A stretch of 64,000 bases of DNA. Source: Arthrobacter sp. B6. GTDB lineage: Bacteria > Actinomycetota > Actinomycetes > Actinomycetales > Micrococcaceae. Under the pieces are notes generated by a model that searched no databases, was not told the DNA's origin, and saw only the letters and a list, made by a program, of their open reading frames with translations. Shown here piece after piece: positions 42,489-50,789 of the stretch. Both the position numbers and the translations under genes were made by a program. The stretch spans positions 160,410-224,409 of the forward strand of contig NZ_KV467168.1 in assembly GCF_001663775.1 (NCBI RefSeq), read 5' to 3'. Each line of letters opens with the position of its first letter. Position 1 is the first letter of the stretch.

Positions 42489-43835
42489 ATGGAAACTTCT
42501 GACGTCCTGATCGTCGGCGCAGGATTCGCCGGCCTCACCGCAGCCCGCGAACTCTCCCGCCGCGGCCACAAGACCTTATTGCTGGAGGCAAGGGACCGTA
42601 TCGCAGGCCGCACCTTCCTCGAAGAACGCATGGGACGCAACCTGGAACTGGGCGGCACCTGGGTGCATTGGACCCAGCCATACGTGTGGGCAGAGATGGG
42701 CCGGTACGGCATCAAGCCCGTACCGGGACCGGAATTCACCAAGGCCTACTGGAATGTGAACGGACACCGTCATGAAGGGCACGCCAACGAGGTACTGGAG
42801 CTGCTCGACGCGCCGAACAAGGCTCTGCTGGCCGACGCACGGCGATACTTCCCCCTGCCCTGGGCACCCCTGACCAACCCGGACGTCGCCGACATCGACG
42901 GCATCACCCTTTCCGACGCCATCGATCGGCTGGAACTGCAGGAAAACCAGCACGAGCTGCTCCGATCCTTTTGGGCCCTGAACTTCAACGGCAAACTCGA
43001 CCAAGCGGCCTACACCCAGGCACTGCGGTGGTGTGCTGTCGCGACCGGGTCATGGCAAACCATGTTCGAAGCCTGCGCCAGCTTCAAGATCGACGGCGGC
43101 ACCAGCAAGCTGGCCGAAGCCATCCTCGCCGATTCCACCGCCGACGTGCACCTCAACGAAGCGGTTGTTTCAATCACGCAGGACGACGATGGAGTCACCG
43201 CCCGCACGGCCAGCGGCCAGGAATACAAAGCACGGGAACTCATTCTCGCGCTGCCCCTTTCTGTGCTGAACGACATTGACTTCCATCCCCCGCTCTCCCC
43301 CACCAAACGCGAAGCCGCCGCGCGCGGCCAGACCGGGCGGGGTGCGAAGCTCTGGGTGAAGGTACAGGGACAGCAGGAGAGATTCGTCGCGTTCGGCGCC
43401 GAAGACGCCCCGCTGAATTTCGCGCAGGCGGAATACATTGACGACGACAGCACCACCCTCGTGTGCTTCGGTCCCGATGCAGGTGCCGTCCCCGTCGACG
43501 ACATCGGAGCCACCCAGCGTATCCTCGACACCCTGGTTCCCGGACTAAAGGTCCTCGACGTGGCAGGACACAACTGGGTAGAGGATCAGCATTCACGCTC
43601 AACCTGGCCCATGCACTACACCGGCTACCTCACCACTTCCCTTCCCGAACTGCAGCGGCCCGAAGGACGAATCCGACTCGCCGGCTCCGACTTCGCCAAC
43701 GGCTGGGGCGGGTTCATCGACGGGGCCATCGAAAGCGGACTCGACGCCGCCCGGGCGGTCGGCGAACAGTTGACTGCCCCGGCGACCGCCAACACCATCA
43801 CCAACCCCGCGCGGCAACCAGTACCGGCCCTCTAA
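42489..43835 (+). CDS. Flavin-containing monoamine oxidase
   Basis: 448 residues. The FAD-binding start VLIVGAGFAGLTAARELSRRG, the second Rossmann element LLEARDRIAGRT and LELGGTWVHWTQPYVW (residues about 56-72) are classic for the MAO/tyramine oxidase family. The C-terminal FAD loop IRLAGSDFANGWGGFIDGAIESG is complete. It oxidises a primary or secondary amine to an imine/aldehyde, with hydrogen peroxide as by-product. The next gene is an aldehyde dehydrogenase, which fits. The copper oxidase at 33788 offers a second, chemically different route for aromatic amines in the same window. Confidence 0.88.
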   Translation: METSDVLIVGAGFAGLTAARELSRRGHKTLLLEARDRIAGRTFLEERMGRNLELGGTWVHWTQPYVWAEMGRYGIKPVPGPEFTKAYWNVNGHRHEGHANEVLELLDAPNKALLADARRYFPLPWAPLTNPDVADIDGITLSDAIDRLELQENQHELLRSFWALNFNGKLDQAAYTQALRWCAVATGSWQTMFEACASFKIDGGTSKLAEAILADSTADVHLNEAVVSITQDDDGVTARTASGQEYKARELILALPLSVLNDIDFHPPLSPTKREAAARGQTGRGAKLWVKVQGQQERFVAFGAEDAPLNFAQAEYIDDDSTTLVCFGPDAGAVPVDDIGATQRILDTLVPGLKVLDVAGHNWVEDQHSRSTWPMHYTGYLTTSLPELQRPEGRIRLAGSDFANGWGGFIDGAIESGLDAARAVGEQLTAPATANTITNPARQPVPAL

Positions 43836-43869
43836 AACCAACACTGCCACCTGACCTGAAGGACATTCC

Positions 43870-45300
43870 ATGACCACTGAAGTTGCCGCTCCATCGGGCT
43901 ACGACGCTTTTCTGGCCGCGATCACTCCCACGTCCGGTCTTATGAAGACCATCTTGGACCCTGCGACCGGTGGTGTTGTCGGTGAGGCGCCTGTTCATAG
44001 TGTTGCGGACCTGGAGCACGCTGTGGCTGCCGCTGTCGCGGCGCAGCCGGCGTGGGCGGGGCTGGGGCATGAGGGCCGGTCCGCTGCTCTGTTGCGGGCG
44101 GCAGATGCCGTGGAACGTTCCGCTGAGGACCTCGCGCGGTTGCTTTCCCGTGAGCAGGGCAAACCGCTGAACGGGCCCAACGCCCGCTTCGAAGTGGGTT
44201 CCTGTGTGGCCTGGCTCCGCGCAGCCGCCACCATCCCGCTGGAGGCCGAAACCATCGTGGATGACGGCCAGACCCGTGCCGAGCTGCATTACAGGCCTAT
44301 TGGTGTTGTGGGCGCCATTGGCCCGTGGAACTGGCCGATGATGATCACCGTCTGGCAGATCGCCCCCGCCCTGCGGATGGGTAACTCCGTGGTGGTCAAA
44401 CCTTCCGAATACACTCCACTGAGCGTGCTGGCCCTGGCAAAGGTCATCAACGAGGAACTGCCTGAAGGTCTCCTGAGCGTCATCTCCGGCGGCCGTGACG
44501 TCGGCGAACGGCTGGCCGGGCACCCCGCGGTCGGGAAGATCATGTTCACCGGCTCCACCGCCACGGGCAAGGCGATCATCAAATCCTCCGCTGACACGGT
44601 CAAGCGGCTGACCCTGGAACTGGGCGGCAACGACGCCGGCATCGTCTTGCCCGACGCCGACCCCAAGGCCATCGCCCAGGATCTGTTCTGGGGTGCGTTC
44701 ATCAACTCCGGCCAGACCTGCGCGGCCCTCAAACGCCTCTACGTCCACGAAGACATCTACGACGCCGTCTGTGAAGAACTCGGTGCGGTCGCGGCAGCTG
44801 CGCCGATGGGCAACGGCCTGGACGAGACCAGCGTGCTGGGCCCGCTGCAGAACAAGCAGCAGTTCGACATCGTCAACCGCCTCGTTGACTCAGCCAAACA
44901 CTCCGGAGCGCGCATCCTGACGGGAGGCAACCCTCCGCAGGAACAGCCCGGCTACTTCTACCCCACCACCCTGGTCGCGGACATCGACAACGACAACCCC
45001 CTCGTCGCCGAAGAACAGTTCGGCCCCGCACTGCCCATCATCAAATACAGCACCGTCAATGAAGCAGTCGCCATGGCCAACGGACTCGATGTAGGACTCG
45101 GAGCCTCCGTCTGGTCATCCGACCCCGCAGCAGCCCGGAAAGTCGCAGCCCGGATCCAGGCCGGCACCGTCTGGATCAACAAACACGGAGCCGTGGACCC
45201 ACGGATTCCCTTCGGCGGAGCCAAACAATCCGGCTACGGCCTCGAATTCGGCGTCGAAGGCCTCAAAGCCCTCGGCGTACCCCAAATCATCAACGGCTAA
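43870..45300 (+). CDS. NAD(P)-dependent aldehyde dehydrogenase, copy D
   Basis: 476 residues. The N-terminal 30 or so residues (through MKTILDP) are unique to this copy and are partly like copy B. From about residue 55 to near the end the protein is identical to copy C, with the nucleophile at C284. The last residues differ slightly (GVPQIING against GTPQIING). It therefore looks like a resident dehydrogenase overwritten, or a copy of C joined to another start. The ATG has GAAGGACATTCC upstream. It ends the permease-cupin-oxidase operon. Confidence 0.88.
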   Translation: MTTEVAAPSGYDAFLAAITPTSGLMKTILDPATGGVVGEAPVHSVADLEHAVAAAVAAQPAWAGLGHEGRSAALLRAADAVERSAEDLARLLSREQGKPLNGPNARFEVGSCVAWLRAAATIPLEAETIVDDGQTRAELHYRPIGVVGAIGPWNWPMMITVWQIAPALRMGNSVVVKPSEYTPLSVLALAKVINEELPEGLLSVISGGRDVGERLAGHPAVGKIMFTGSTATGKAIIKSSADTVKRLTLELGGNDAGIVLPDADPKAIAQDLFWGAFINSGQTCAALKRLYVHEDIYDAVCEELGAVAAAAPMGNGLDETSVLGPLQNKQQFDIVNRLVDSAKHSGARILTGGNPPQEQPGYFYPTTLVADIDNDNPLVAEEQFGPALPIIKYSTVNEAVAMANGLDVGLGASVWSSDPAAARKVAARIQAGTVWINKHGAVDPRIPFGGAKQSGYGLEFGVEGLKALGVPQIING

Positions 45301-45361
45301 GCCGACCCCTCCCGAAGCCCGTCACAGAGCTCAAGCGACACCGCAACTCCTAGACCAGAAG
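43961..45361 (+). repeat. Duplicated aldehyde dehydrogenase block, copy D (direct repeat of C)
   Basis: Matches 38313-39715 with scattered differences for the first 75 bp, then near identity to the end of the gene and for about 60 bp beyond, ending at CCAGAAGG. The right end breaks directly into a short-chain dehydrogenase fragment. Confidence 0.8.
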
Positions 45362-45978
45362 GGGAATCGGCGCGTTGGCAGTTGCGCGGCCCGCTTGGCA
45401 CGGTTGGCGGCCGCGTCGGGGCCTGAGTCCTTTGCGAACTGTACCCACATGGGAGTGTTCACCGGGCCAGGTGCGATCGCGTTGACAGAAATTCCGTTGG
45501 GTCCGAGCAATTCAGCCAATGTAGTACGGCGAGCTTGCTCGCGTTGTAGGTCAAGGAGTTGAGTCGGGCTTCTTTGGCTGCGACTGAGGACAGGACCACG
45601 ATGGCGCCTGCTGTACCGGACCCAAGCATTGATTTGGCCGTCTCCCGTACCAGCGAGAACGTCGCGGATGCGTTGATCCGCATGATGGAGTCGTACTCTC
45701 AGGTCATTGTCTCCATTAGGCAGGGGGTGGTGCCAAGCACCCCCGCCGCATGGATGAGGACATCGATGCGGCCGTATTTGGATGTCCTGGATGGTAGCTG
45801 CGCATTGTTGTTCTGAGGTGATATCGAGGGGGTAGAAGGCGTCCAGGGCCTGTCCCTCTTTGGGGGAACGATCAACTCCGATGATGATGGCGCCCGCGGT
45901 TGTGAGTGCCTCGATGGCTGCGTTGCCGATTCCACCCCTTGATCCGGTTACCAGAACCACCTGGTCTTTTTGGCTCAT
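45361..45978 (-). pseudogene. Short-chain dehydrogenase, frameshifted and truncated
   Basis: The N-terminus is good (VVLVTGSRGGIGNAAIEAL, NAD fold). Then the family sequence jumps frame near 45785 to KYGRIDVLIHAAGVLGTTP, resumes in the frame with MRINASATFSLVRETAK, VVLSSVAAKEARLNSLTYNASK (active-site Tyr and Lys), and jumps again near 45515 to LLGPNGISVNAIAPGPVNTP. The C-terminus breaks at the APIPL position, exactly where the dehydrogenase duplication ends. At least two frameshifts plus loss of the end make it non-functional. Confidence 0.85.
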
Positions 45979-46112
45979 ATGTTCTTGCCACTCGCGCCGT
46001 GCCTGGCCGCCGGCTCCCCCGCAGCTAATGCGTGAGCTGCTTGCTTCATTTTCATCGTCCTTACGTGAGCTTGTTCGGTCCGGTGCATTCCGCTGTCAGG
46101 TCTTGATTATGC

Positions 46113-46276
46113 TCATGGGGCCACCACTTCGTTGGCGTCAGAAGCTGCAGCCGCCAGCAGGGCGTCCGCTATTGCTGTGACGTGGAGTGCAGGGGCGAAT
46201 CCGCCCGCAGGGGCTTCGCCCCTGCAGAATTTGATTGCAGCCTCTGCCTGGCGAAAGAAGAGGTCGGAGGGATCAA
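46113..46276 (-). pseudogene. C-terminal fragment of a Gfo/Idh/MocA-type oxidoreductase
   Basis: A short minus-strand stretch (DPSDLFFRQAEAAIKFCRG, then APALHVTAIADALLAAAASD) has the look of the end of a Gfo/Idh/MocA dehydrogenase, where a helix with the substrate-side residues precedes the stop. The N-terminal Rossmann domain is missing. It meets the MFS fragment head to head near 46280. Confidence 0.5.
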
Positions 46277-46281
46277 ACTTC

Positions 46282-46530
46282 TCGCGTCTTGACCACCATC
46301 TGGCAGTCCGTTTACCCGACCATCCAGGCCGAGCTGTTCCCGGCATCCGTCCGCGTATCCGGCATTGGCTTCGCGCACCAGATCGTCATCGCCGTCTTCG
46401 GCGGGACCGAACCGCTCATCGCCGCCGCGTTCATCGGCGCTGGACAACCCATGTACGTCGCGGTCTACATGATCGCCATTGTCGCCCTCTGCCTCATCGT
46501 CTACCTGACTGACCCTGCCGGAGTCCGGCA
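46282..46530 (+). pseudogene. C-terminal fragment of an MFS (metabolite:proton symporter type) transporter
   Basis: The segment YPTIQAELFPASVRVSGIGF followed by a helix pair (QIVIAVFGGTEPLIAAAFIG and MYVAVYMIAIVALCLIVYL) matches the last three helices of MHS-family transporters such as shikimate or betaine symporters. The first nine helices are absent and the original C-terminus has been lost, so it cannot function. Confidence 0.75.
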
Positions 46531-46700
46531 GCAGCGGCGAGCGTGTAACGGTTGCTCCGACCGACCCAGAGGTCCTGGAGGGCGAACACCTTGTCGCCGC
46601 ACCTGCGTCAGCCAGAGTCAAGGTGAACGATTCAGGATGCTAGGCGTCCTCCTTCTCAAGGGAGCACCCCACATAACTGGAAGAAAAGAACCAGGTCTCG

Positions 46701-46731
46701 AACGCCCGGCTGGAGTATCCAGCCGGGCGTT
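46701..46731 (+). terminator. Strong terminator hairpin
   Basis: AACGCCCGGCTGG and CCAGCCGGGCGTT form a perfect 13-bp stem with a 5-nt loop, followed by TACTC. It presumably ended the lost transporter transcript. No gene is recognised between 46531 and 47051 apart from this and the promoter at 46891. Confidence 0.75.
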
Positions 46732-46890
46732 TACTCATCGGATGGCTTTCTTCGCTTCTCAGACAGTCCGCTCGGCCAGCCCAATGCCAATGCACCGCGC
46801 AAATAGCTCTCCTACTTTGAGGTCCGCTACGGCAAAGAAGCTGCGCCTCGCCCGGCCGTTCCTGCTTGGCGCCCTCCAGCAGGGTTCCTC

Positions 46891-46933
46891 TTGACAAATA
46901 GATGAGCATAGTCATAATTGATTGTAGTCATAG
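46891..46933 (+). promoter_or_regulatory. Promoter and repeated ATAGTCATA motif before the quinone-oxidoreductase gene
   Basis: TTGACA (46891-46896) and CATAAT (46913-46918) are 16 bp apart. ATAGTCATA (46908-46916) overlaps the -10 box and GTAGTCATAG (46924-46933) follows 15 bp later. The same motif stands at the promoter of the TetR gene at 49094, so it is the likely binding site of that repressor. Confidence 0.65.
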
Positions 46934-47051
46934 TTTGGCCGGGCCAATCCAAGGAAGGCCGGTGCCAATCACGTGCCGCCGCAGGGGCGCCCCCGGTCGC
47001 TGCACCAACGGCACCAACTGTTAAACACCACCCCAGAAGGAGAATCACGGC

Positions 47052-48050
47052 ATGCGAGCGTTCGTAGTCACCAAGTACAGGGAGCCGCTGCGCGAGGCGG
47101 ACGTCCCCGAGCCAACAGTCGGGGACCGCGATGTACTCGTGCAGGTGCAGGCGGCGGGACTCAACCCGCTGGACGAAAAGATCCGGCTGGGCGAGTTCAA
47201 GCAGATCCTGCCCTACGAACTCCAGCTGATCCTCGGCAACGACGTCGCCGGCAAAGTGCTCCAGGTCGGGTCAAAGGTGCGCGGGTTTAAGCCCGGCGAT
47301 GAGGTCTACGGCCGCCCCGACAAGGACCGCATCGGCACCTTCGCCGAGCGCATCGCCGTCGCCGAGGAAGACCTTGCACTGAAGCCGGCATCGGCCAGCA
47401 TGGAGGAAGCGGGCTCGCTGCCGCTGGTGGCGCTGACCGCATGGCAGGCCCTTGTCGAGCAGGGCAACGTGCTGCCCGGGCACAAGGTCCTCATTCACGC
47501 CGGCGCCGGCGGGGTCGGCTCGATCGCTATCCAGCTCGCCAAGCACCTCGGCGCGACCGTTGCAACCACCGCCAGCCGCTCGAACGCCGGCTTCGTGCGC
47601 GACCTCGGAGCCGACATCGTGATCGACTACCGCACCCAGGACTTTGAGCAGCTCCTGAACGGATACGACCTCGTGCTCGACAGCCTCGGCGGGGAGAACC
47701 TCGAAAAGTCACTGCGCATCCTCAAGCCCGGTGGCAAGGCTATTGGGATCTCCGGCCCGCCGGATCCGGCTTTCGCTCGCAAAGCCGGGCTGAATCCTGC
47801 GATCCGCCTGGCAGTCACTCTACTTAGCAGCAAAATTCGGCGGCAGGCCAGGAAACTCGGCGTCAGCTATGAATTCCTCTTCATGCGCGCCAGCGGGGAC
47901 CAACTGCGCCAAATCAGCACCCTGGTCGACGACGGCGTGCTGCGCCCCGCCGTCGGGAAGGTCTTCAGCTTCGACCAGACCCCAGAGGCGCTGGAATCCC
48001 TGGCCGCGGGCGGCATCCGCGGGAAAGCAGTGGTCGCCCTGACCCGCTGA
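47052..48050 (+). CDS. NADPH:quinone oxidoreductase-like MDR protein
   Basis: 332 residues of the medium-chain dehydrogenase family, zinc-free QOR branch. The N-terminal catalytic domain includes GLNPLDEKIRLGEF and GNDVAGKVLQVGS, and the nucleotide fold shows HAGAGGVGSIAIQLAKHLGA (about residues 148-168). These enzymes reduce quinones or alpha,beta-unsaturated carbonyls with NADPH. AGAAGGAG precedes the ATG. It is followed by an alpha/beta hydrolase and a TetR gene, a trio common in actinobacteria as a response to electrophilic or quinone compounds; the inducer is unknown. Confidence 0.82.
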   Translation: MRAFVVTKYREPLREADVPEPTVGDRDVLVQVQAAGLNPLDEKIRLGEFKQILPYELQLILGNDVAGKVLQVGSKVRGFKPGDEVYGRPDKDRIGTFAERIAVAEEDLALKPASASMEEAGSLPLVALTAWQALVEQGNVLPGHKVLIHAGAGGVGSIAIQLAKHLGATVATTASRSNAGFVRDLGADIVIDYRTQDFEQLLNGYDLVLDSLGGENLEKSLRILKPGGKAIGISGPPDPAFARKAGLNPAIRLAVTLLSSKIRRQARKLGVSYEFLFMRASGDQLRQISTLVDDGVLRPAVGKVFSFDQTPEALESLAAGGIRGKAVVALTR

Positions 48051-48095
48051 ACCGCCACTCTTTCCACCTCACAAACCTCAGGAGAACAAACCGCC

Positions 48096-48962
48096 ATGGA
48101 CAGCACCGGCACCCCGCACGAGTCCCTCGTTACCTCATATGCCAAAGCACCTACTAAAGCCCTCACCACCGGTGACACCACCTACGCATACCGCGAGCTG
48201 GGACCCAAGGGCGGCATCCCCGTCGTCTTCTTCGTGCACCTCGCCGCCACATTGGATAACTGGGATCCCCGCATCATCGACCCCATTGCTGAAAACCGCC
48301 ACGTCATCACCTTCGACCAGCCAGGCGTCGGCGCCTCCACCGGGCAGGTTCCCCATAGCGTCGAGGCAATGGCCGACGACGCCTACACCTTCATCAAGGC
48401 CCTCGGGTTTGAAAGAATCGACGTTTTCTCCTTCTCCCTGGGCGGCATGATCGCCCAGGACCTGGCCCTCAAACATCCCGACCTTGTCGGCAAGCTCGTG
48501 CTCACCGGGACTGGCCCGCGGGGAGGAAAGGGCATCGACAAGGTCGTCGGCACCACCTACTGGGACATCATCCGCGCAACCCTGACAAGGTCCGACCCCA
48601 AGGAGTTCCTCTTCTTCAACCGCAACGCCACCGGCAAACCAGCAGCGAAAGCGTTCATCAAGCGACTCCAGGAGCGCACCGTCAACCGTGACGAGCCGAT
48701 CAGCACCCGTGCATTCCAAACGCAGCTGAAGGCAATCCAAGCGTTCGGCCGCTCCGCCCCGTCGGACCTGTCCACGCTCAGGCACCCCACTCTCATCGCC
48801 AACGGCGACAACGACCGCATGGTGCCATCCCGCCTCTCAACGGACTTGCACCGGCGCATCAAGGGGTCTGAACTGATCATCTACCCCGACTCGGGCCACG
48901 GCGGCATCTTCCAGCACCACGACAAGTTCGCCCCGGCCGCTGTCGAATTCCTCGCCAACTGA
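48096..48962 (+). CDS. Alpha/beta hydrolase
   Basis: 288 residues. The strand-nucleophile turn reads SFSLGGMIAQ, so the nucleophile is S114 but the first Gly of the usual GxSxG is Ser (S112). The late acid/base part includes NGDNDRMVPSRLS and the histidine in PDSGHGGIFQHH. A VHLAATLDNWDP stretch replaces the common HG oxyanion motif, as in a known subset of these proteins found next to TetR genes. AGGAGAAC precedes the ATG. The substrate is unknown; esters or lactones are possible. Confidence 0.8.
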   Translation: MDSTGTPHESLVTSYAKAPTKALTTGDTTYAYRELGPKGGIPVVFFVHLAATLDNWDPRIIDPIAENRHVITFDQPGVGASTGQVPHSVEAMADDAYTFIKALGFERIDVFSFSLGGMIAQDLALKHPDLVGKLVLTGTGPRGGKGIDKVVGTTYWDIIRATLTRSDPKEFLFFNRNATGKPAAKAFIKRLQERTVNRDEPISTRAFQTQLKAIQAFGRSAPSDLSTLRHPTLIANGDNDRMVPSRLSTDLHRRIKGSELIIYPDSGHGGIFQHHDKFAPAAVEFLAN

Positions 48963-49046
48963 ACGTTCAGAACTTCCAGAAACACGGTCAAGCCTTCCCA
49001 CTGCGAGAAGTAGACAGGTTGGGGTGCCGCGGATCTCCGCGGTCGT

Positions 49047-49057
49047 TATAGTCATAG
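49047..49057 (+). promoter_or_regulatory. ATAGTCATAG operator and -10 box before the TetR gene
   Basis: TATAGT (49047-49052) is a plausible -10 box and is embedded in ATAGTCATAG (49048-49057), the motif also found twice at 46908-46933. This fits autoregulation plus control of the two upstream genes. Confidence 0.55.
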
Positions 49058-49093
49058 CTGAGTCCAGTCAGTTTACGTTCCGGAGGAATCTTC

Positions 49094-49696
49094 ATGCCCG
49101 TGCCACCCCAGCCGCTCGGACGACGCGAGCGGAATAAGCAGGAGAAGCTGGACCGCATCACTGCCGCGGCCAGTGAGCTGTTCGCCGAACATGGGGTCGA
49201 GGATGTCACAACTCAGCAAATCGCCGACAAGGCCGATATCGGCACCGGAACCCTGTTCCTTTACGCAAAGACCAAGGGAGAACTCCTCCTGCTCGTGCAG
49301 AACGCGCACTACGCGAAAGCGCTGGAGCAGGGCCGGGCTAATGCTGAAACCATCCTGGATGCACTGGATGCAGTGATGGCCCTCGTGCGGCCGATCGTGG
49401 AGTGCAACCGCGTCCAGGTCGACAATGGGCGCACCTACCTGCGCGAGATGGTCTTCGGGGACCCGACGGAGCCCCACCACAGTGAAGCCCTGTCCATCGT
49501 CGCGCAGACCGAGGAGGCTATCGCCGCCGTCCTGGGCCGGAATGAACTTCTCAATGCCGATGATGCCGCAACAACCGCACGCATCGCTTCGGCCATCATG
49601 TTCGTCAGCATGGCAGTGAGTGCGGATCCCGCTCTTCGGGTCGACGACGTTGTCCAGGACATCAGGACCCAAATCCGCCTGCTCCTGCCCCGCTGA
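49094..49696 (+). CDS. TetR-family regulator of the oxidoreductase-hydrolase genes
   Basis: 200 residues. Helix-turn-helix: ITAAASELFAEHGVEDVTTQQIA, then DIGTGTLFLYAKTKGELL (about residues 20-62); the rest is helical. CCGGAGGAA precedes the ATG. It is the third gene of a same-strand set and has its own promoter carrying the motif found upstream of the first gene. Most likely it represses all three in the absence of a small hydrophobic ligand. Confidence 0.85.
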   Translation: MPVPPQPLGRRERNKQEKLDRITAAASELFAEHGVEDVTTQQIADKADIGTGTLFLYAKTKGELLLLVQNAHYAKALEQGRANAETILDALDAVMALVRPIVECNRVQVDNGRTYLREMVFGDPTEPHHSEALSIVAQTEEAIAAVLGRNELLNADDAATTARIASAIMFVSMAVSADPALRVDDVVQDIRTQIRLLLPR

Positions 49697-49823
49697 CGCA
49701 AGAACTTTCACCTATCGCCGTCAGGCTTGCCGCCTGTCAGCCGGAACTACCCCGTAACCTGACCTCAGGCCGTTACTTAGGCATCGTCAGAATGAGGTTG
49801 GATCGCCTTCGGTAAACCGTCCT

Positions 49824-50789
49824 TTAGACCGCGCGGATCGAAATGAGCTCGTAGACCATGGCCGAGCTCATTGCCGGTCCGCGGCAGGTCAACCGGCACG
49901 GCGGGCCTCTGTGAGCACGCAGTTCGACGTCGATACGCGCCGGGTGAGGCGGGCTGCCGGTAATGTGGATCCGCCAATGATCACCGTCGCGGGAGGTCTC
50001 GACCACCCTGTAGTCATTCCGGCCGGCCGGACCGAAACGCCTGAGCGTGGCCCCGACAGCGGTCTGCTGTGCTGGGAAGAGATCCGTGTATCCGCGCAAA
50101 TACTCCGCGCGGATACGGCCCGCGAGGTGATCTTCGATCGTGGCGACGGACGACTCGACGTCCAGATTTCCGTAGTAGACACCGTCGGGTGCAACCACGA
50201 CGTTGGCTGCGAACCTGTCACCTCCTACATGCGAACATTCCCACACCATCTCCGGCCACCGCTCACTCAGCGCACGTCCCACGGGCCGTCCCCACACGGC
50301 ACAGCATTGGTCATGTTGACTGTGAGTGCAGACCAGGATGACGGGCGGATAGCCGAGCGTTCCGCGGAGGCTGAGGGCACTGGCAACCTCCGCCAAATCC
50401 TCATCCTTGCCCCAGTTTCCCCATTGCTGACGATAGGCGCCAGAATCGTCATGGTGCAGCACCGCCCAATTGGATTGACCCTCACGGCGGCGGGGGCCGG
50501 GCCGTCTCACCAGCAGCACCCGCGCCCGCGCCGCCTTCGCGGCGGAGAGCACGAGTGCTTTGGTCTCGGGCTCGAGACCAAGCCCCTCGAAGCCGTTAGG
50601 AGGCCACCCGCCCCGGTACTCGATGAGGACCCAGACGACGCCGTGCGACGCTGTCCCTGCAATAGGGTCACCGCGCAACCGGGCGGCCTCAGAGCAGAAG
50701 AAGCGCTCCGTGGCCCCCACCGCGGCGAAGTCACTGTCTAGATCACTGTTCAACGGGAACGAGGACCCCCGCGCGCAACAGTCTTTCAA
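49824..50789 (-). CDS. Sucrase/ferredoxin-like (thioredoxin-fold, [2Fe-2S]-type) protein
   Basis: Up to 321 residues. It shows the Suc_Fer-like pattern: FFCSEAARLRGDPIAGTAS near the start, CTHSQHDQCCAVWGRPV and WECSHVGGDRFAANVVVAPD in the middle. These are the cysteines and histidines expected to hold an iron-sulfur cluster in a thioredoxin-like ferredoxin fold. The start is uncertain: the long frame begins with TTG at 50789 inside the preceding gene, with TTG 50753 and GTG 50720 as alternatives, none with a clear ribosome binding site. It follows the JmjC gene with overlap or no gap and so is its probable electron-transfer partner; that role is inferred. Confidence 0.78.
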   Translation of the reverse strand: MKDCCARGSSFPLNSDLDSDFAAVGATERFFCSEAARLRGDPIAGTASHGVVWVLIEYRGGWPPNGFEGLGLEPETKALVLSAAKAARARVLLVRRPGPRRREGQSNWAVLHHDDSGAYRQQWGNWGKDEDLAEVASALSLRGTLGYPPVILVCTHSQHDQCCAVWGRPVGRALSERWPEMVWECSHVGGDRFAANVVVAPDGVYYGNLDVESSVATIEDHLAGRIRAEYLRGYTDLFPAQQTAVGATLRRFGPAGRNDYRVVETSRDGDHWRIHITGSPPHPARIDVELRAHRGPPCRLTCRGPAMSSAMVYELISIRAV

